From positions 1 to 37,902 of the forward strand of contig JAPYRX010000013.1 in NCBI GenBank assembly GCA_029936815.1: 37,902 nucleotides of DNA, given 5' to 3'. Under the pieces are notes generated by a model that did not search any database, was not told the origin of the DNA, and was given only the letters and a program-made list of their open reading frames with translations. Shown one piece after another: positions 1 through 9,381 of this stretch; within the stretch, counting starts at the first letter, position 1, and each line of letters opens with the position of its first letter. The translations under genes were made by a program, and so were the position numbers. The stretch is from Dehalococcoidia bacterium (lineage in GTDB: Bacteria; Chloroflexota; Dehalococcoidia; Lucifugimonadales; GCA-002694895).

Positions 1-311
1 ATGAAACTTTGATGGTTAAAGCACGCGAAGAATCTCAAATGTTAATTTCTGAAGCGAGAGAGCAAGCAAGGAAAATAAAAGATTTAGAGATGGAGAAAAG
101 TAAAGAACAAATTGAAAATGAGAGAAAAAGAGCCATTGATGAAATTAAATCAGAACAAGAAAAAATTATTAATAATATAAGATCAGAATTTTCTGGATTA
201 GCTATATCTGCTGCTGAAAAAATAGTGGAGAAAGAAGTTAATGAAAAAAATCATGATCAATTAATTAATTCGTTTCTGGAAAAAGCAAAGAAAATTAAAA
301 ATGAAAATTAA
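1..311 (+). CDS. atpF: ATP synthase Fo subunit b, C-terminal part (5' truncated)
   Basis: This is the peripheral-stalk b subunit, which links the membrane a/c part of ATP synthase to F1 through the delta subunit. The reading frame is already open at base 3 (Glu-Thr-Leu before Met-Val-Lys-Ala), so the N-terminal membrane helix lies outside the window and no internal start is needed. What remains is about 100 residues of highly charged Lys/Glu-rich helix, a long coiled coil, followed by a region (SGLAISAAEKIVEKEV) typical of the b C-terminus that binds delta. It is followed after 15 bases by atpH in the usual atpF-H-A-G-D-C order. The call rests on family resemblance plus position. Confidence 0.93.
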   Translation, partial: ETLMVKAREESQMLISEAREQARKIKDLEMEKSKEQIENERKRAIDEIKSEQEKIINNIRSEFSGLAISAAEKIVEKEVNEKNHDQLINSFLEKAKKIKNEN

Positions 312-326
312 GGTGTTTTATAACTA

Positions 327-860
327 ATGGCTAAAGATTCCAAAAAAGCAAAAAGATATGCGAGAGCAATATTTGAATTGGCTTCAGAAAATAATGATTT
401 TACAAATTGGTCTGAAAAACTGAATTTAATTTGTGATTCAAGTAATAATAATGATTTTAAATTAATTTTAGATTCATCTAAAATCCCCCCTGATGCCAAG
501 TATAAATTAATTGAGGAAGTGTTTGGTTCTAATTTAGATAAATTACAACTTAATTTTTTGAAAGTACTTTCAAAAAATCAATCTTTTTTATTAATTGATG
601 AAATAAGTAAGCAATTTCAATACGAATTGGATAATCAAAGTAATTTTGTGAAAGTTTTACTTACTTCTCCTTATAAAATTGATGATCATATGAGAACAAA
701 AATAGAAGATGTAATTAAAGACATATCTGGTGGTAAACCTCAAATTGAAGAACAAATTGATTCAACTTTAATTGGTGGAATAGTTATCAAAATTGGTGAC
801 ACTGTTATTGATGGCAGTATAAAAAACAAATTGAAACAATTAAAAAGAGAACTAGTTTAA
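327..860 (+). CDS. atpH: ATP synthase F1 subunit delta
   Basis: Delta caps the top of the alpha3beta3 hexamer and joins it to the b stalk. The 177-residue product has the normal family length. It begins with the typical helical N-terminal domain (AKRYARAIFELA at about residues 8-19), and the C-terminal part contains the family's Gly-rich signature, IGGIVIKIGDTVIDGSIKNK near residues 149-168. It starts at ATG 327 with only a weak Shine-Dalgarno (AAGGTG, about 11 bases upstream). It lies 15 bases after atpF and 12 before atpA, so it is surely co-transcribed with them. Nothing looks unusual apart from high Asn/Lys content, which follows base composition. Confidence 0.95.
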   Translation: MAKDSKKAKRYARAIFELASENNDFTNWSEKLNLICDSSNNNDFKLILDSSKIPPDAKYKLIEEVFGSNLDKLQLNFLKVLSKNQSFLLIDEISKQFQYELDNQSNFVKVLLTSPYKIDDHMRTKIEDVIKDISGGKPQIEEQIDSTLIGGIVIKIGDTVIDGSIKNKLKQLKRELV

Positions 861-872
861 TGGAGTATAGTT

Positions 873-2378
873 ATGGCAAATGAAGATATTGCTTCGATAA
901 TAAAGCAACAAATCAAACAATTTGGTGACGAATTAAAAGTTGAGCAAACTGGAACTGTCACTGAAGTAGGTGATGGAGTTGCAAGAATTCAAGGATTATC
1001 CAATGTTAAAGCAAATGAAATCGTACAATTTGACAATGATATTTTTGGACTAGCTTTAAATCTTGAAGAAGATACTGTTGGAGTGGTGATTTTAGGAGAT
1101 TATTTGGGAATCAAAGAAGGAGATGAAGTTAAAAGTACTGGCCGAATTGTTGAAGTCCCTGTTGGCCAAGGAATGATAGGAAGAGTACTTAATCCTCTTG
1201 GGGAAGCAATTGATGGTAAAGGAAACATTAAATCATCTGATACTATTGAAGTCGAAAAAATTGCACCAGGAGTTGTTGAACGTGAATCTATTAATAAACC
1301 AGTTCAATTTGGAGTTAAGGTAGTAGATGGATTAGTTCCAATTGGAAGAGGGCAAAGAGAATTAGTGATTGGAGATCGTGGGACAGGCAAGACTGCTCTT
1401 TGTATTGATGCCATAATAAACCAAAAAGGCGGAGATTTAGTATGTATATATGTTTCTATTGGCCAAAAAGCTTCGAAAGTTGCCAATATAGTTAATCAAC
1501 TTGAGCTAAATGGAGCAATGGAGCATACCATTGTTGTAACAGCTAATGCCTCTGAATCTGCAGCTTTGCAGTATTTAGCTCCTTATTCAGGATGCGCAAT
1601 GGGGGAATATTTCTTAGCACAGGGCAAAGATGTTTTAATCGTGTATGATGATCTAACCAAGCATGCGTGGGCATATAGGCAAATGTCATTATTATTAAGA
1701 AGACCTCCAGGAAGAGAAGCATATCCTGGGGATGTCTTTTATTTACACTCTAGACTATTAGAGAGGGCGGTAAATCTTTCGGCAGATTATGGGGGAGGTT
1801 CTATGACTGCTTTGCCAGTAATTGAGACGCAAGCTGGCGATGTGTCTGCGTATATACCTACAAATGTTATATCAATAACAGATGGACAAATATATCTAGA
1901 GCCAGATTTATTCAATTCTGGTATTAGGCCAGCTGTAAATTTGGGGCTTTCTGTGACAAGAGTAGGAAGCGCAGCTCAAACTAAAGCTATGAAATCAGTT
2001 GCTGCAAGTTTAAAAATAGAAATGGCACAATTTCGAGAATTAGAAACCTTTGCACAATTTGGAACATCTGACCTCGATGAATCAACAAAGAAACAACTAG
2101 ATAGAGGTCAAAGAATATTAGAAATATTGAAGCAAAATGAATCTTCACCAGTTTCTATGGAGCAGCAGGTTTGCATGTTTTACATGGTAAATGAAGGTGT
2201 TCTTGATGGCATTCCATTAGAAAAACTTAAAGAATTTGAATCGAATTGGTATGATTACGCTGAATCTAATATATCAAAAGTTTTGGAAAATATAATATCT
2301 ACTGGAGAGTTATCTGATGATGATAAAAAATCTATTTCTGAAATGAGTTCTAAATATAAAAAATCTGTGGGTTACTAA
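873..2378 (+). CDS. atpA: ATP synthase F1 subunit alpha
   Basis: Alpha is the non-catalytic nucleotide-binding subunit of the F1 hexamer. The product is 501 residues, normal for the family. Visible landmarks are the N-terminal beta-barrel ([16 protein letters not shown], about residues 27-42), the Walker A P-loop GDRGTGKT at residues 167-174, the [22 protein letters not shown] stretch, and the Arg-finger region ([22 protein letters not shown]). The start is ATG 873, with GGAG at 862-865 as a possible ribosome site. The stop is 5 bases before the atpG start. No missing key residue was seen. Confidence 0.98.
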   Translation: MANEDIASIIKQQIKQFGDELKVEQTGTVTEVGDGVARIQGLSNVKANEIVQFDNDIFGLALNLEEDTVGVVILGDYLGIKEGDEVKSTGRIVEVPVGQGMIGRVLNPLGEAIDGKGNIKSSDTIEVEKIAPGVVERESINKPVQFGVKVVDGLVPIGRGQRELVIGDRGTGKTALCIDAIINQKGGDLVCIYVSIGQKASKVANIVNQLELNGAMEHTIVVTANASESAALQYLAPYSGCAMGEYFLAQGKDVLIVYDDLTKHAWAYRQMSLLLRRPPGREAYPGDVFYLHSRLLERAVNLSADYGGGSMTALPVIETQAGDVSAYIPTNVISITDGQIYLEPDLFNSGIRPAVNLGLSVTRVGSAAQTKAMKSVAASLKIEMAQFRELETFAQFGTSDLDESTKKQLDRGQRILEILKQNESSPVSMEQQVCMFYMVNEGVLDGIPLEKLKEFESNWYDYAESNISKVLENIISTGELSDDDKKSISEMSSKYKKSVGY

Positions 2379-2383
2379 AATAT

Positions 2384-3259
2384 ATGGCTAGCACAAAAGA
2401 ATTAAGAACTAGAATTAAATCAATAGCAAACACTGCTAAAATTACAGGAGCAATGCAAATGATTGCTGCATCAAAATTACGTAAGGCTCAAAATTCTGCT
2501 GAAGATTTTAATTTGTTTTCAAATGGATATGACGAAATTAAAAATAGCGTTCTTGGATCTGCGGATTTTGATTTATTGTCAGAAATCAGCCCTTTATTCA
2601 CATTGAATAGTAATAATATTAGCGATGGTAAAACATTATATGTTTTACTCTCATCCAATCGAGGATTAGCTGGACCATTATTTGGGAATTTGGTCAAACT
2701 TTTCGAGTCTGACAATACTAACATCAGTGATAAAAATTTTATCACTGTAGGTAAGAAAATAGAAAAATATATATTGTCAAGAAACTATAATTTGATAAAA
2801 AATTATGAAATGAAAGATGATTTCAATTCTAATGAGATTGAAGAATTAAGTAACTTGGTAATTGATGAATTTGTTACCCACAACTATTCATCTGTAAAAT
2901 TAATTTATACTCATTTTAAAAGTGTAGCTAACCAGAAAGCTCAAATTGTAAACTTGTTACCATTTAAAGATAATATGTCTGATTCTGATTTACAAGGAAG
3001 TCACATATTTGAACCTAATCAACTTGAACTAATTTTAGATTTTGCACCAAAGTTTATTTTTACAATGATTTACGGCGCAATATTAGATTCCTTGGCAAGC
3101 GAACATGCTGCAAGGATGGTTGCGATGCAAAATGCGACAGATAATGCTAATGAATTAGTTGATGATCTGACTTTAGATTTGAATAAAGCTCGACAAGAAT
3201 CCATTACATCTGAATTGTTAGATTTGGTGGGAGGAATGACAGCTATTGAAGGAAAATAA
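2384..3259 (+). CDS. atpG: ATP synthase F1 subunit gamma
   Basis: Gamma is the central rotor shaft of F1. The 291-residue product has the two hallmark helices: an N-terminal one (ELRTRIKSIANTAKITGAMQMIAASKLRKA, about residues 6-35) and a C-terminal one ending in the signature near ASEHAARMVAMQNATDNA, followed by LDLNKARQESIT. The middle Rossmann-like domain is recognisable from YVLLSSNRGLAG. The ATG at 2384 follows the atpA stop by 5 bases and lacks a clear Shine-Dalgarno, so translation may be coupled to atpA. The middle part is divergent, as is common in gamma. Confidence 0.97.
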   Translation: MASTKELRTRIKSIANTAKITGAMQMIAASKLRKAQNSAEDFNLFSNGYDEIKNSVLGSADFDLLSEISPLFTLNSNNISDGKTLYVLLSSNRGLAGPLFGNLVKLFESDNTNISDKNFITVGKKIEKYILSRNYNLIKNYEMKDDFNSNEIEELSNLVIDEFVTHNYSSVKLIYTHFKSVANQKAQIVNLLPFKDNMSDSDLQGSHIFEPNQLELILDFAPKFIFTMIYGAILDSLASEHAARMVAMQNATDNANELVDDLTLDLNKARQESITSELLDLVGGMTAIEGK

Positions 3260-3273
3260 ATTTAAATTATTGA

Positions 3274-4680
<1,407 letters not shown>

Positions 4681-4686
4681 AAAAAT

Positions 4687-4929
4687 ATGGCTTTTGACAT
4701 AAAAGTTATTTCGAAAAACGGATTGGAATTTGAAAGTGAAGTTGATTCTGTTACTTTACCAGCTAAAGATGGTTACATTACAGTATTGAAGAATCATTCT
4801 AGTTTGATTACTTCATTAAATACGGGAACTATAACTGCTAGATTGTCAGGGTCTAATGAAAAAATTATAGAAATTGATGGTGGGTTTTCAGAAATTAAAA
4901 ATAACAAATTAATTGTGTTAATAAATTAA
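4687..4929 (+). CDS. atpC: ATP synthase F1 subunit epsilon, short form lacking the C-terminal helices
   Basis: Epsilon sits at the foot of gamma and touches the c-ring; its C-terminal helical hairpin can inhibit ATP hydrolysis in many bacteria. Here the product is only 80 residues, against about 130-140 in the common form. It contains the complete N-terminal beta-sandwich (LPAKDGYITVLKNHSSLIT at about residues 25-43, IDGGFSEIKNNKLIVL at 63-78) and stops exactly where the helical domain would begin. The stop lies 2 bases from the convergent rex stop, and reading past it in frame meets another stop within nine codons. I therefore see a genuine short form rather than a simple frameshift. Shine-Dalgarno AAAGGA precedes the ATG. 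Confidence 0.93.
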   Translation: MAFDIKVISKNGLEFESEVDSVTLPAKDGYITVLKNHSSLITSLNTGTITARLSGSNEKIIEIDGGFSEIKNNKLIVLIN

Positions 4930-4931
4930 AT

Positions 4932-5558
4932 TTATTTATCTAAGTAATACGACATAGATTGAAGAGATAAAACCGGGTCTATATTCATGCAGGATACATT
5001 GTTTGGTATCATAGGTTTCATAGGTGCATAATTTAAAATACCCTTAATTCCGCATTGTACTAATCTATCAATCACGCCTTGAGCATCAGCAGAGGGTACT
5101 GTAACTATGCCTATTTTAATATTTAGTTCTTTTATATATTGATTCATTTCAGAAATAGATCTGACTTCAACATCATTTATATTGGAAAGTTTTTTAGTTG
5201 AAATATCAAAGGCGACTTTAATCAAATATCCTTCTTTTTTAAACCCTTGATAATTAATAACAGCTTGTCCTAATTTACCTGCACCTATAACACATGTGTT
5301 CCAAGTTTTGTTTAGATTAAGAATGTTTCTGAGTTCATCCAGTAAGAAATCTATATTATACCCTCTGCCTTGCTTTCCGAATTTGCCAAAATGACTAAAG
5401 TCTTTCCTTATCTGAGCAGGAGTGGTTTGTAATAGAAAACCTAAATGTTCTGAACTTACCGTAGTTTGATTTAATAATTTTAAATCATTTAAAGTTCTTA
5501 CATATAGAGGTAATCTATTTATAACTATTTCTGGTATGTCGTGTTCTATATCATTCAT
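4932..5558 (-). CDS. rex: Redox-sensing transcriptional repressor Rex
   Basis: Rex is a dimeric repressor that binds DNA when NAD+ is high and lets go when NADH rises, controlling fermentation and respiration genes. The 208-residue product has an N-terminal winged helix with the family's recognition block (QIRKDFSHFGKFGKQGRGY, about residues 49-67) and a Rossmann domain with dinucleotide motif GAGKLG at residues 92-97. The C-terminal segment (NYAPMKP, then LSLQSMSYYLD) matches the swapped helix of the family. It points toward atpC and ends 2 bases from its stop, leaving no room for a terminator between them. It is divergent from citrate synthase, so it may regulate the shared 139-base intergenic region. 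I saw no classical TTGTGAA/TTCACAA operator there. Confidence 0.94.
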   Translation of the reverse strand: MNDIEHDIPEIVINRLPLYVRTLNDLKLLNQTTVSSEHLGFLLQTTPAQIRKDFSHFGKFGKQGRGYNIDFLLDELRNILNLNKTWNTCVIGAGKLGQAVINYQGFKKEGYLIKVAFDISTKKLSNINDVEVRSISEMNQYIKELNIKIGIVTVPSADAQGVIDRLVQCGIKGILNYAPMKPMIPNNVSCMNIDPVLSLQSMSYYLDK

Positions 5559-5697
5559 TTTAAGAATATTATAAAATATTTTGTTATATTACTAGAGCTA
5601 AAATCAATTATACAGCCATTATGCTATCATAAAACAATTAAAATTTTGGTAGAATTAGTATATGAGGGATTGAAATAATAAATTAAAGAGGATAAAA

Positions 5698-6831
5698 ATG
5701 GCTGATGTTACAATTCATAGAGGATTAAAAGAAATATATCTAGACAGAACTAAATCTAGTTATATAGATGGTAAAAATGGTAAGTTATACTATCGTGGTT
5801 TTAATATTAATGAATTAGCTAATAATTCAACATTTGAAGAAGTTAGTTATTTATTAATTCATGGTGAATTGCCAAGTAAATCAGAATTGGCAGAAATTAC
5901 CAAATGGATGGCAGACGCTAGAGAGATTCCTTCGGGAATAATTACTTTAATTGATTCTATAAAACATTTACATCCAATGGATGTGTTGCGGACGATTATA
6001 TCTGCCTTGGCAGCTTTTGATAATAACTTAGCAGACGAAAGTATGGATGCAAATATTGAAAGAGGTCTTTCTATCACAGCTAAAGCTCCTTCAATTGTTG
6101 CTGCGCATGTTAGATTAAGAAATGGCGATAAATATATTCCTCCTAATCCTAATCTTTCTCATGCTGCTAATTTTATGTATATGTTATATGGAAGAGAACC
6201 AGATCTTATGGATGCAAAATTGATTGATAAAGATTTAATCTTACATGCAGAACATGGATTGAATGCTTCTTCTTTTACTGCGAGAGTTGTGGCTTCTACA
6301 CAATCCGATATGTATTCAGCTTTGACTGCAGGTATAGCTGCTTTAAAAGGACCAGCTCATGGAGGCGCAGCGGAAGGAGTTATGAAACAAGCTCAAGAAA
6401 TTGGTGATGAAAGTAATACTGCTGAGTATGTTAACAATTTACTTTCTTCCGGAGGAAGAATTATGGGCTTTGGTCATAGAGTATATAAAACCGCTGATCC
6501 ACGAGCTCTTATTCTTAAAGTAGATGCCAAAAACCTAAGCGAGAGAAAAGGGAATCCTAAATGGTTTACAATTCTTCAATCTTTAGCTGTATGTATGGAA
6601 CCGTATGAAAAAAAAGGGATATGCGAAAATGTAGATTTTTGGACTGGAGCTATTTATAATTTACTTGAAATACCAGATGATATTTTTGTCTCTATATTTG
6701 CTTTAGCTAGAATACCGGGTTGGACAGCGCAAGTTGCTGAACAACTGAATAATAATATACTTATAAGACCGTTATTAGATTATGTGGGAGAATTAGACAA
6801 ACCTTACGTAGCTATAGAAGAAAGAAAATAA
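5698..6831 (+). CDS. gltA: Citrate synthase (type II; 2-methylcitrate synthase activity possible)
   Basis: This enzyme condenses oxaloacetate and acetyl-CoA to citrate at the entry of the TCA cycle. The 377-residue length fits the short CitZ/MmgD-like bacterial class. Catalytic residues are in place: His221 in GPAHGG, His260 in GFGHRVYK, and Asp313 in NVDF. The N-terminal RGF/Y-type block (YYRGFNINELA, about residues 27-37) is also typical. ATG 5698 has a good Shine-Dalgarno (AGAGGA, 5688-5693). Sequence alone does not separate citrate from methylcitrate synthase, and no prp genes are nearby, so the TCA role is preferred. It is followed after 41 bases by a MidA-like gene. Confidence 0.95.
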   Translation: MADVTIHRGLKEIYLDRTKSSYIDGKNGKLYYRGFNINELANNSTFEEVSYLLIHGELPSKSELAEITKWMADAREIPSGIITLIDSIKHLHPMDVLRTIISALAAFDNNLADESMDANIERGLSITAKAPSIVAAHVRLRNGDKYIPPNPNLSHAANFMYMLYGREPDLMDAKLIDKDLILHAEHGLNASSFTARVVASTQSDMYSALTAGIAALKGPAHGGAAEGVMKQAQEIGDESNTAEYVNNLLSSGGRIMGFGHRVYKTADPRALILKVDAKNLSERKGNPKWFTILQSLAVCMEPYEKKGICENVDFWTGAIYNLLEIPDDIFVSIFALARIPGWTAQVAEQLNNNILIRPLLDYVGELDKPYVAIEERK

Positions 6832-6872
6832 ATAAATTCAATAAATATGATTGGATTTCTTATGATCAATTC

Positions 6873-7910
6873 ATGGATTTCAAATTATATGATTCTATAG
6901 AAGGTTACTATTCTAATTTTAACGAAAATCTTTGGAAATCAGATTATTTCACATCACCTATGATGTCTCCTGCTTTTGGATATTTATTTGCTAGATATAT
7001 ATATTCTTCATGGACTCAGATTGGCAAGCCAAAAAATTATTTTTTGGTTGAGATAGGAGGAGGGGGCCTGTATTTCATTACTAATATTATTAAAGAATTA
7101 GCAAAAATTTCTAATGATTTTCTAGATATACTTAAAGTATTAGTTATAGATAGAAATTTTTATAATACGATAGATCCAGAATATCATTTGAATCTTATTA
7201 AATCTAATACTTTTAATTTGAAAAATATTGATGCATTTGTAATTTCCAATGAATTGTATGATGCTATGCCTTTTAAAAGACTGATTTACAAAGATAATGG
7301 ATTTTTTGAAATTCTATTTAAACATGATAAGGGAATAAAAGAAAAACACGAAGCTATTGATTTCAATCCGTTTTTAGGATTTAATAGTTCTGTTTACGCG
7401 TTTGAAGATAAAATTTATTCGTATTCGCATTCACATAATAAATTAGTGAAAGATATATATAACGGCTTAAATTCGGGGATAGTAGTATCGATTGATTATG
7501 GGTATACTTTTGATCAATTATATGAAAAAAACAATATACATACAGATGCAAGAATTATTAGAAATCAAAATATAACAGATGATATTTACGCCGAGGATTT
7601 AGTCGACATAAGTAGTTTTGTTAATTTTGATTTATTAGAAAAATATCATTTAGATATTGGATTCAATAAACTTTTCTTAGGTAAACAATCTGATTTTTTA
7701 ACTGATTTGGGCATTCATTCATATGCAAAAAATTATTACAATTCAGATGAAAAAATTGGAGTTAAATCAAAAAACTTAAGAACAATGCAAGACTTGATTG
7801 ATGATGATATTTTTGGCGATTACTTGATATTAGGTGCTAGCAAAGGATTCAAAGGCCTTTCTCATAAAACAATATCAGATTATAGCAATAAAATAGAATA
7901 TATACTTTAA
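6873..7910 (+). CDS. MidA-like SAM-dependent methyltransferase (COG1565/DUF185 family), start uncertain
   Basis: The family includes NDUFAF7/MidA, which methylates an arginine of a respiratory complex I subunit; the bacterial role is less certain. Visible blocks are the SAM-site loop (VEIGGGG, about residues 62-68), VISNELYDAMPFKRL (family NEFFDALP-type motif) and SIDYGYTFDQLY. The first ATG in frame is 6873, giving 345 residues. However, the open frame upstream (stop at 6753-6755) encodes WISYDQF directly before MDFKLYDSIEGYYSN, and together these match the family's usual N-terminus (the ISF..FM..ALYDP..GYY pattern). The frame upstream has no ATG, GTG or TTG, so the true start may be a rare ATT or ATA codon. 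There is no clear Shine-Dalgarno. Its TAA overlaps the gcvPB stop on the other strand at TTAA. Confidence 0.8.
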   Translation: MDFKLYDSIEGYYSNFNENLWKSDYFTSPMMSPAFGYLFARYIYSSWTQIGKPKNYFLVEIGGGGLYFITNIIKELAKISNDFLDILKVLVIDRNFYNTIDPEYHLNLIKSNTFNLKNIDAFVISNELYDAMPFKRLIYKDNGFFEILFKHDKGIKEKHEAIDFNPFLGFNSSVYAFEDKIYSYSHSHNKLVKDIYNGLNSGIVVSIDYGYTFDQLYEKNNIHTDARIIRNQNITDDIYAEDLVDISSFVNFDLLEKYHLDIGFNKLFLGKQSDFLTDLGIHSYAKNYYNSDEKIGVKSKNLRTMQDLIDDDIFGDYLILGASKGFKGLSHKTISDYSNKIEYIL

Positions 7911-9373
7911 TTTGCTTTAGTATCTCTCCAACTCAATTTCGGACTACGTGCTGCCATTGCTTCGTTTAATCTCTTGTTTGGCGTATTATGAGGCGCATTA
8001 TGAAGTAGTTCGGGATTTGACTCAGCTTCCTTGACTATTGTTTTCATTACATCAATAAATTCATCTAAAGTTTCTTTTGATTCTGTTTCAGTAGGCTCTA
8101 CTAGGAATGCTTCATCAACAATTAGTGGGAAATACATAGTGGGAGGATGGATATCATAATCAATTAATCTTTTGGCCATATCTAATGCATTTACTCCGTA
8201 TTTTTCTTTTATAGATTTCGCAGAGAAAACTACTTCATGACTACAAATCCTATCATAAGGCAAATCTAAAGTGTCTTGAAGTTTTGCTCTTATATAATTA
8301 GCATTTATTACAGCATCTTCGCTTATAGCATTTATTCCATCTTTACCTAATGTCCTTATATAAGCATAAGCTCTTACTAAAGCACCAAAATTTCCATGGA
8401 ATGTCCCCATTTTACCTATAGATTTTATAGGTTGTGATAAATTGAAAATACTTGATTTTTCTTCTTTTGTTACTATTGGATCAGGCAGGAAATCCACTAA
8501 TCTTTGGCTAACCATTACAGCTCCTGCTCCAGGCCCACCACCACCATGTGGTTGAGTAAATGTTTTATGCAAGTTTGAATGAACAACATCAAACCCGATT
8601 TCGCCTGGCTTAACTTTTCCTAATATTGCATTTAAGTTAGCTCCATCTCCGTATATGAGTCCGCCATTTTCATTTATTATTTTTACTACTTCTATTATAT
8701 TTGTATCGAATAATCCAATAGTGCTTGGTTGAGTTAACATTAACCCTGCTGTAGTGTCATCTACAACACTTTTTAATGCATCTATATCTGTGTTGCCATT
8801 TTCGTCCGTAGGTATACTTATCACTTCAAATCCTGCCATTACAGCTGAAGCAGGATTAGTGCCGTGAGCACTATCAGGAATAATAACTTTTTTTCTTTTA
8901 AAATCTTCGTTATTTAAGTGGTATGATCTTATCATTAACATTCCTGCAAGTTCTGCTTCTGCTCCTGCCATAGGAGATAAAGAAGTCCCTGCCATTCCAG
9001 TTATTTCTGCTAATAAGTTTTGTAAATCATACATAAGCTCTAAAGCTCCTTGAGTGGTACTTGTATCTTGTAATGGATGAATATCATTAAATCCAGGAAA
9101 TGATGCTATATCATCATTTAGTTTAGGATTGTATTTCATAGTACAACTCCCAAGGGGGTAAAAATTGTGGTCTATAGAAAAATTCATTTGACTGATTGAT
9201 GAGAAGTATCTTACAATTTCATTTTCAGATACTTCCGGCATAGCCAAATCTTCCCTTAGTTGACTTTTATCAGGTAGTTTTTGTTCGGGGATATCCAAGG
9301 CTGGGAACGTTGCTCCAACTTTACCAGGGATACTTCTGTCCATTAATAATTTTCTTTTATTTTTATTATTCAT
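7907..9373 (-). CDS. gcvPB: Glycine dehydrogenase (decarboxylating) subunit 2 (P-protein, PLP subunit)
   Basis: This is the PLP-carrying half of the two-subunit P-protein, which decarboxylates glycine and passes the aminomethyl group to lipoyl-H protein. The 488 residues are normal for the split form. The PLP lysine is Lys270 in SNLHKTFTQPHGGGGPG, preceded by YGDGANLNAI. The N-terminal NFYPLGSCTMKYNPK block is also diagnostic. ATG 9373 has a clear Shine-Dalgarno (AGAGG, 6 bases upstream) that overlaps the end of gcvPA. It is the last gene of the ribF-to-gcvPB run, and its stop overlaps the convergent midA-like stop. Confidence 0.97.
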   Translation of the reverse strand: MNNKNKRKLLMDRSIPGKVGATFPALDIPEQKLPDKSQLREDLAMPEVSENEIVRYFSSISQMNFSIDHNFYPLGSCTMKYNPKLNDDIASFPGFNDIHPLQDTSTTQGALELMYDLQNLLAEITGMAGTSLSPMAGAEAELAGMLMIRSYHLNNEDFKRKKVIIPDSAHGTNPASAVMAGFEVISIPTDENGNTDIDALKSVVDDTTAGLMLTQPSTIGLFDTNIIEVVKIINENGGLIYGDGANLNAILGKVKPGEIGFDVVHSNLHKTFTQPHGGGGPGAGAVMVSQRLVDFLPDPIVTKEEKSSIFNLSQPIKSIGKMGTFHGNFGALVRAYAYIRTLGKDGINAISEDAVINANYIRAKLQDTLDLPYDRICSHEVVFSAKSIKEKYGVNALDMAKRLIDYDIHPPTMYFPLIVDEAFLVEPTETESKETLDEFIDVMKTIVKEAESNPELLHNAPHNTPNKRLNEAMAARSPKLSWRDTKAN

Positions 9374-9381
9374 GTAAACCT

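Noticed and set aside
5565-5580. Perfect inverted repeat AATATT-N4-AATATT just upstream of rex, overlapping a TATAAT on the minus strand
   Set aside because: It is composed only of A and T in very AT-rich DNA and does not resemble known Rex operators; chance is a sufficient explanation.
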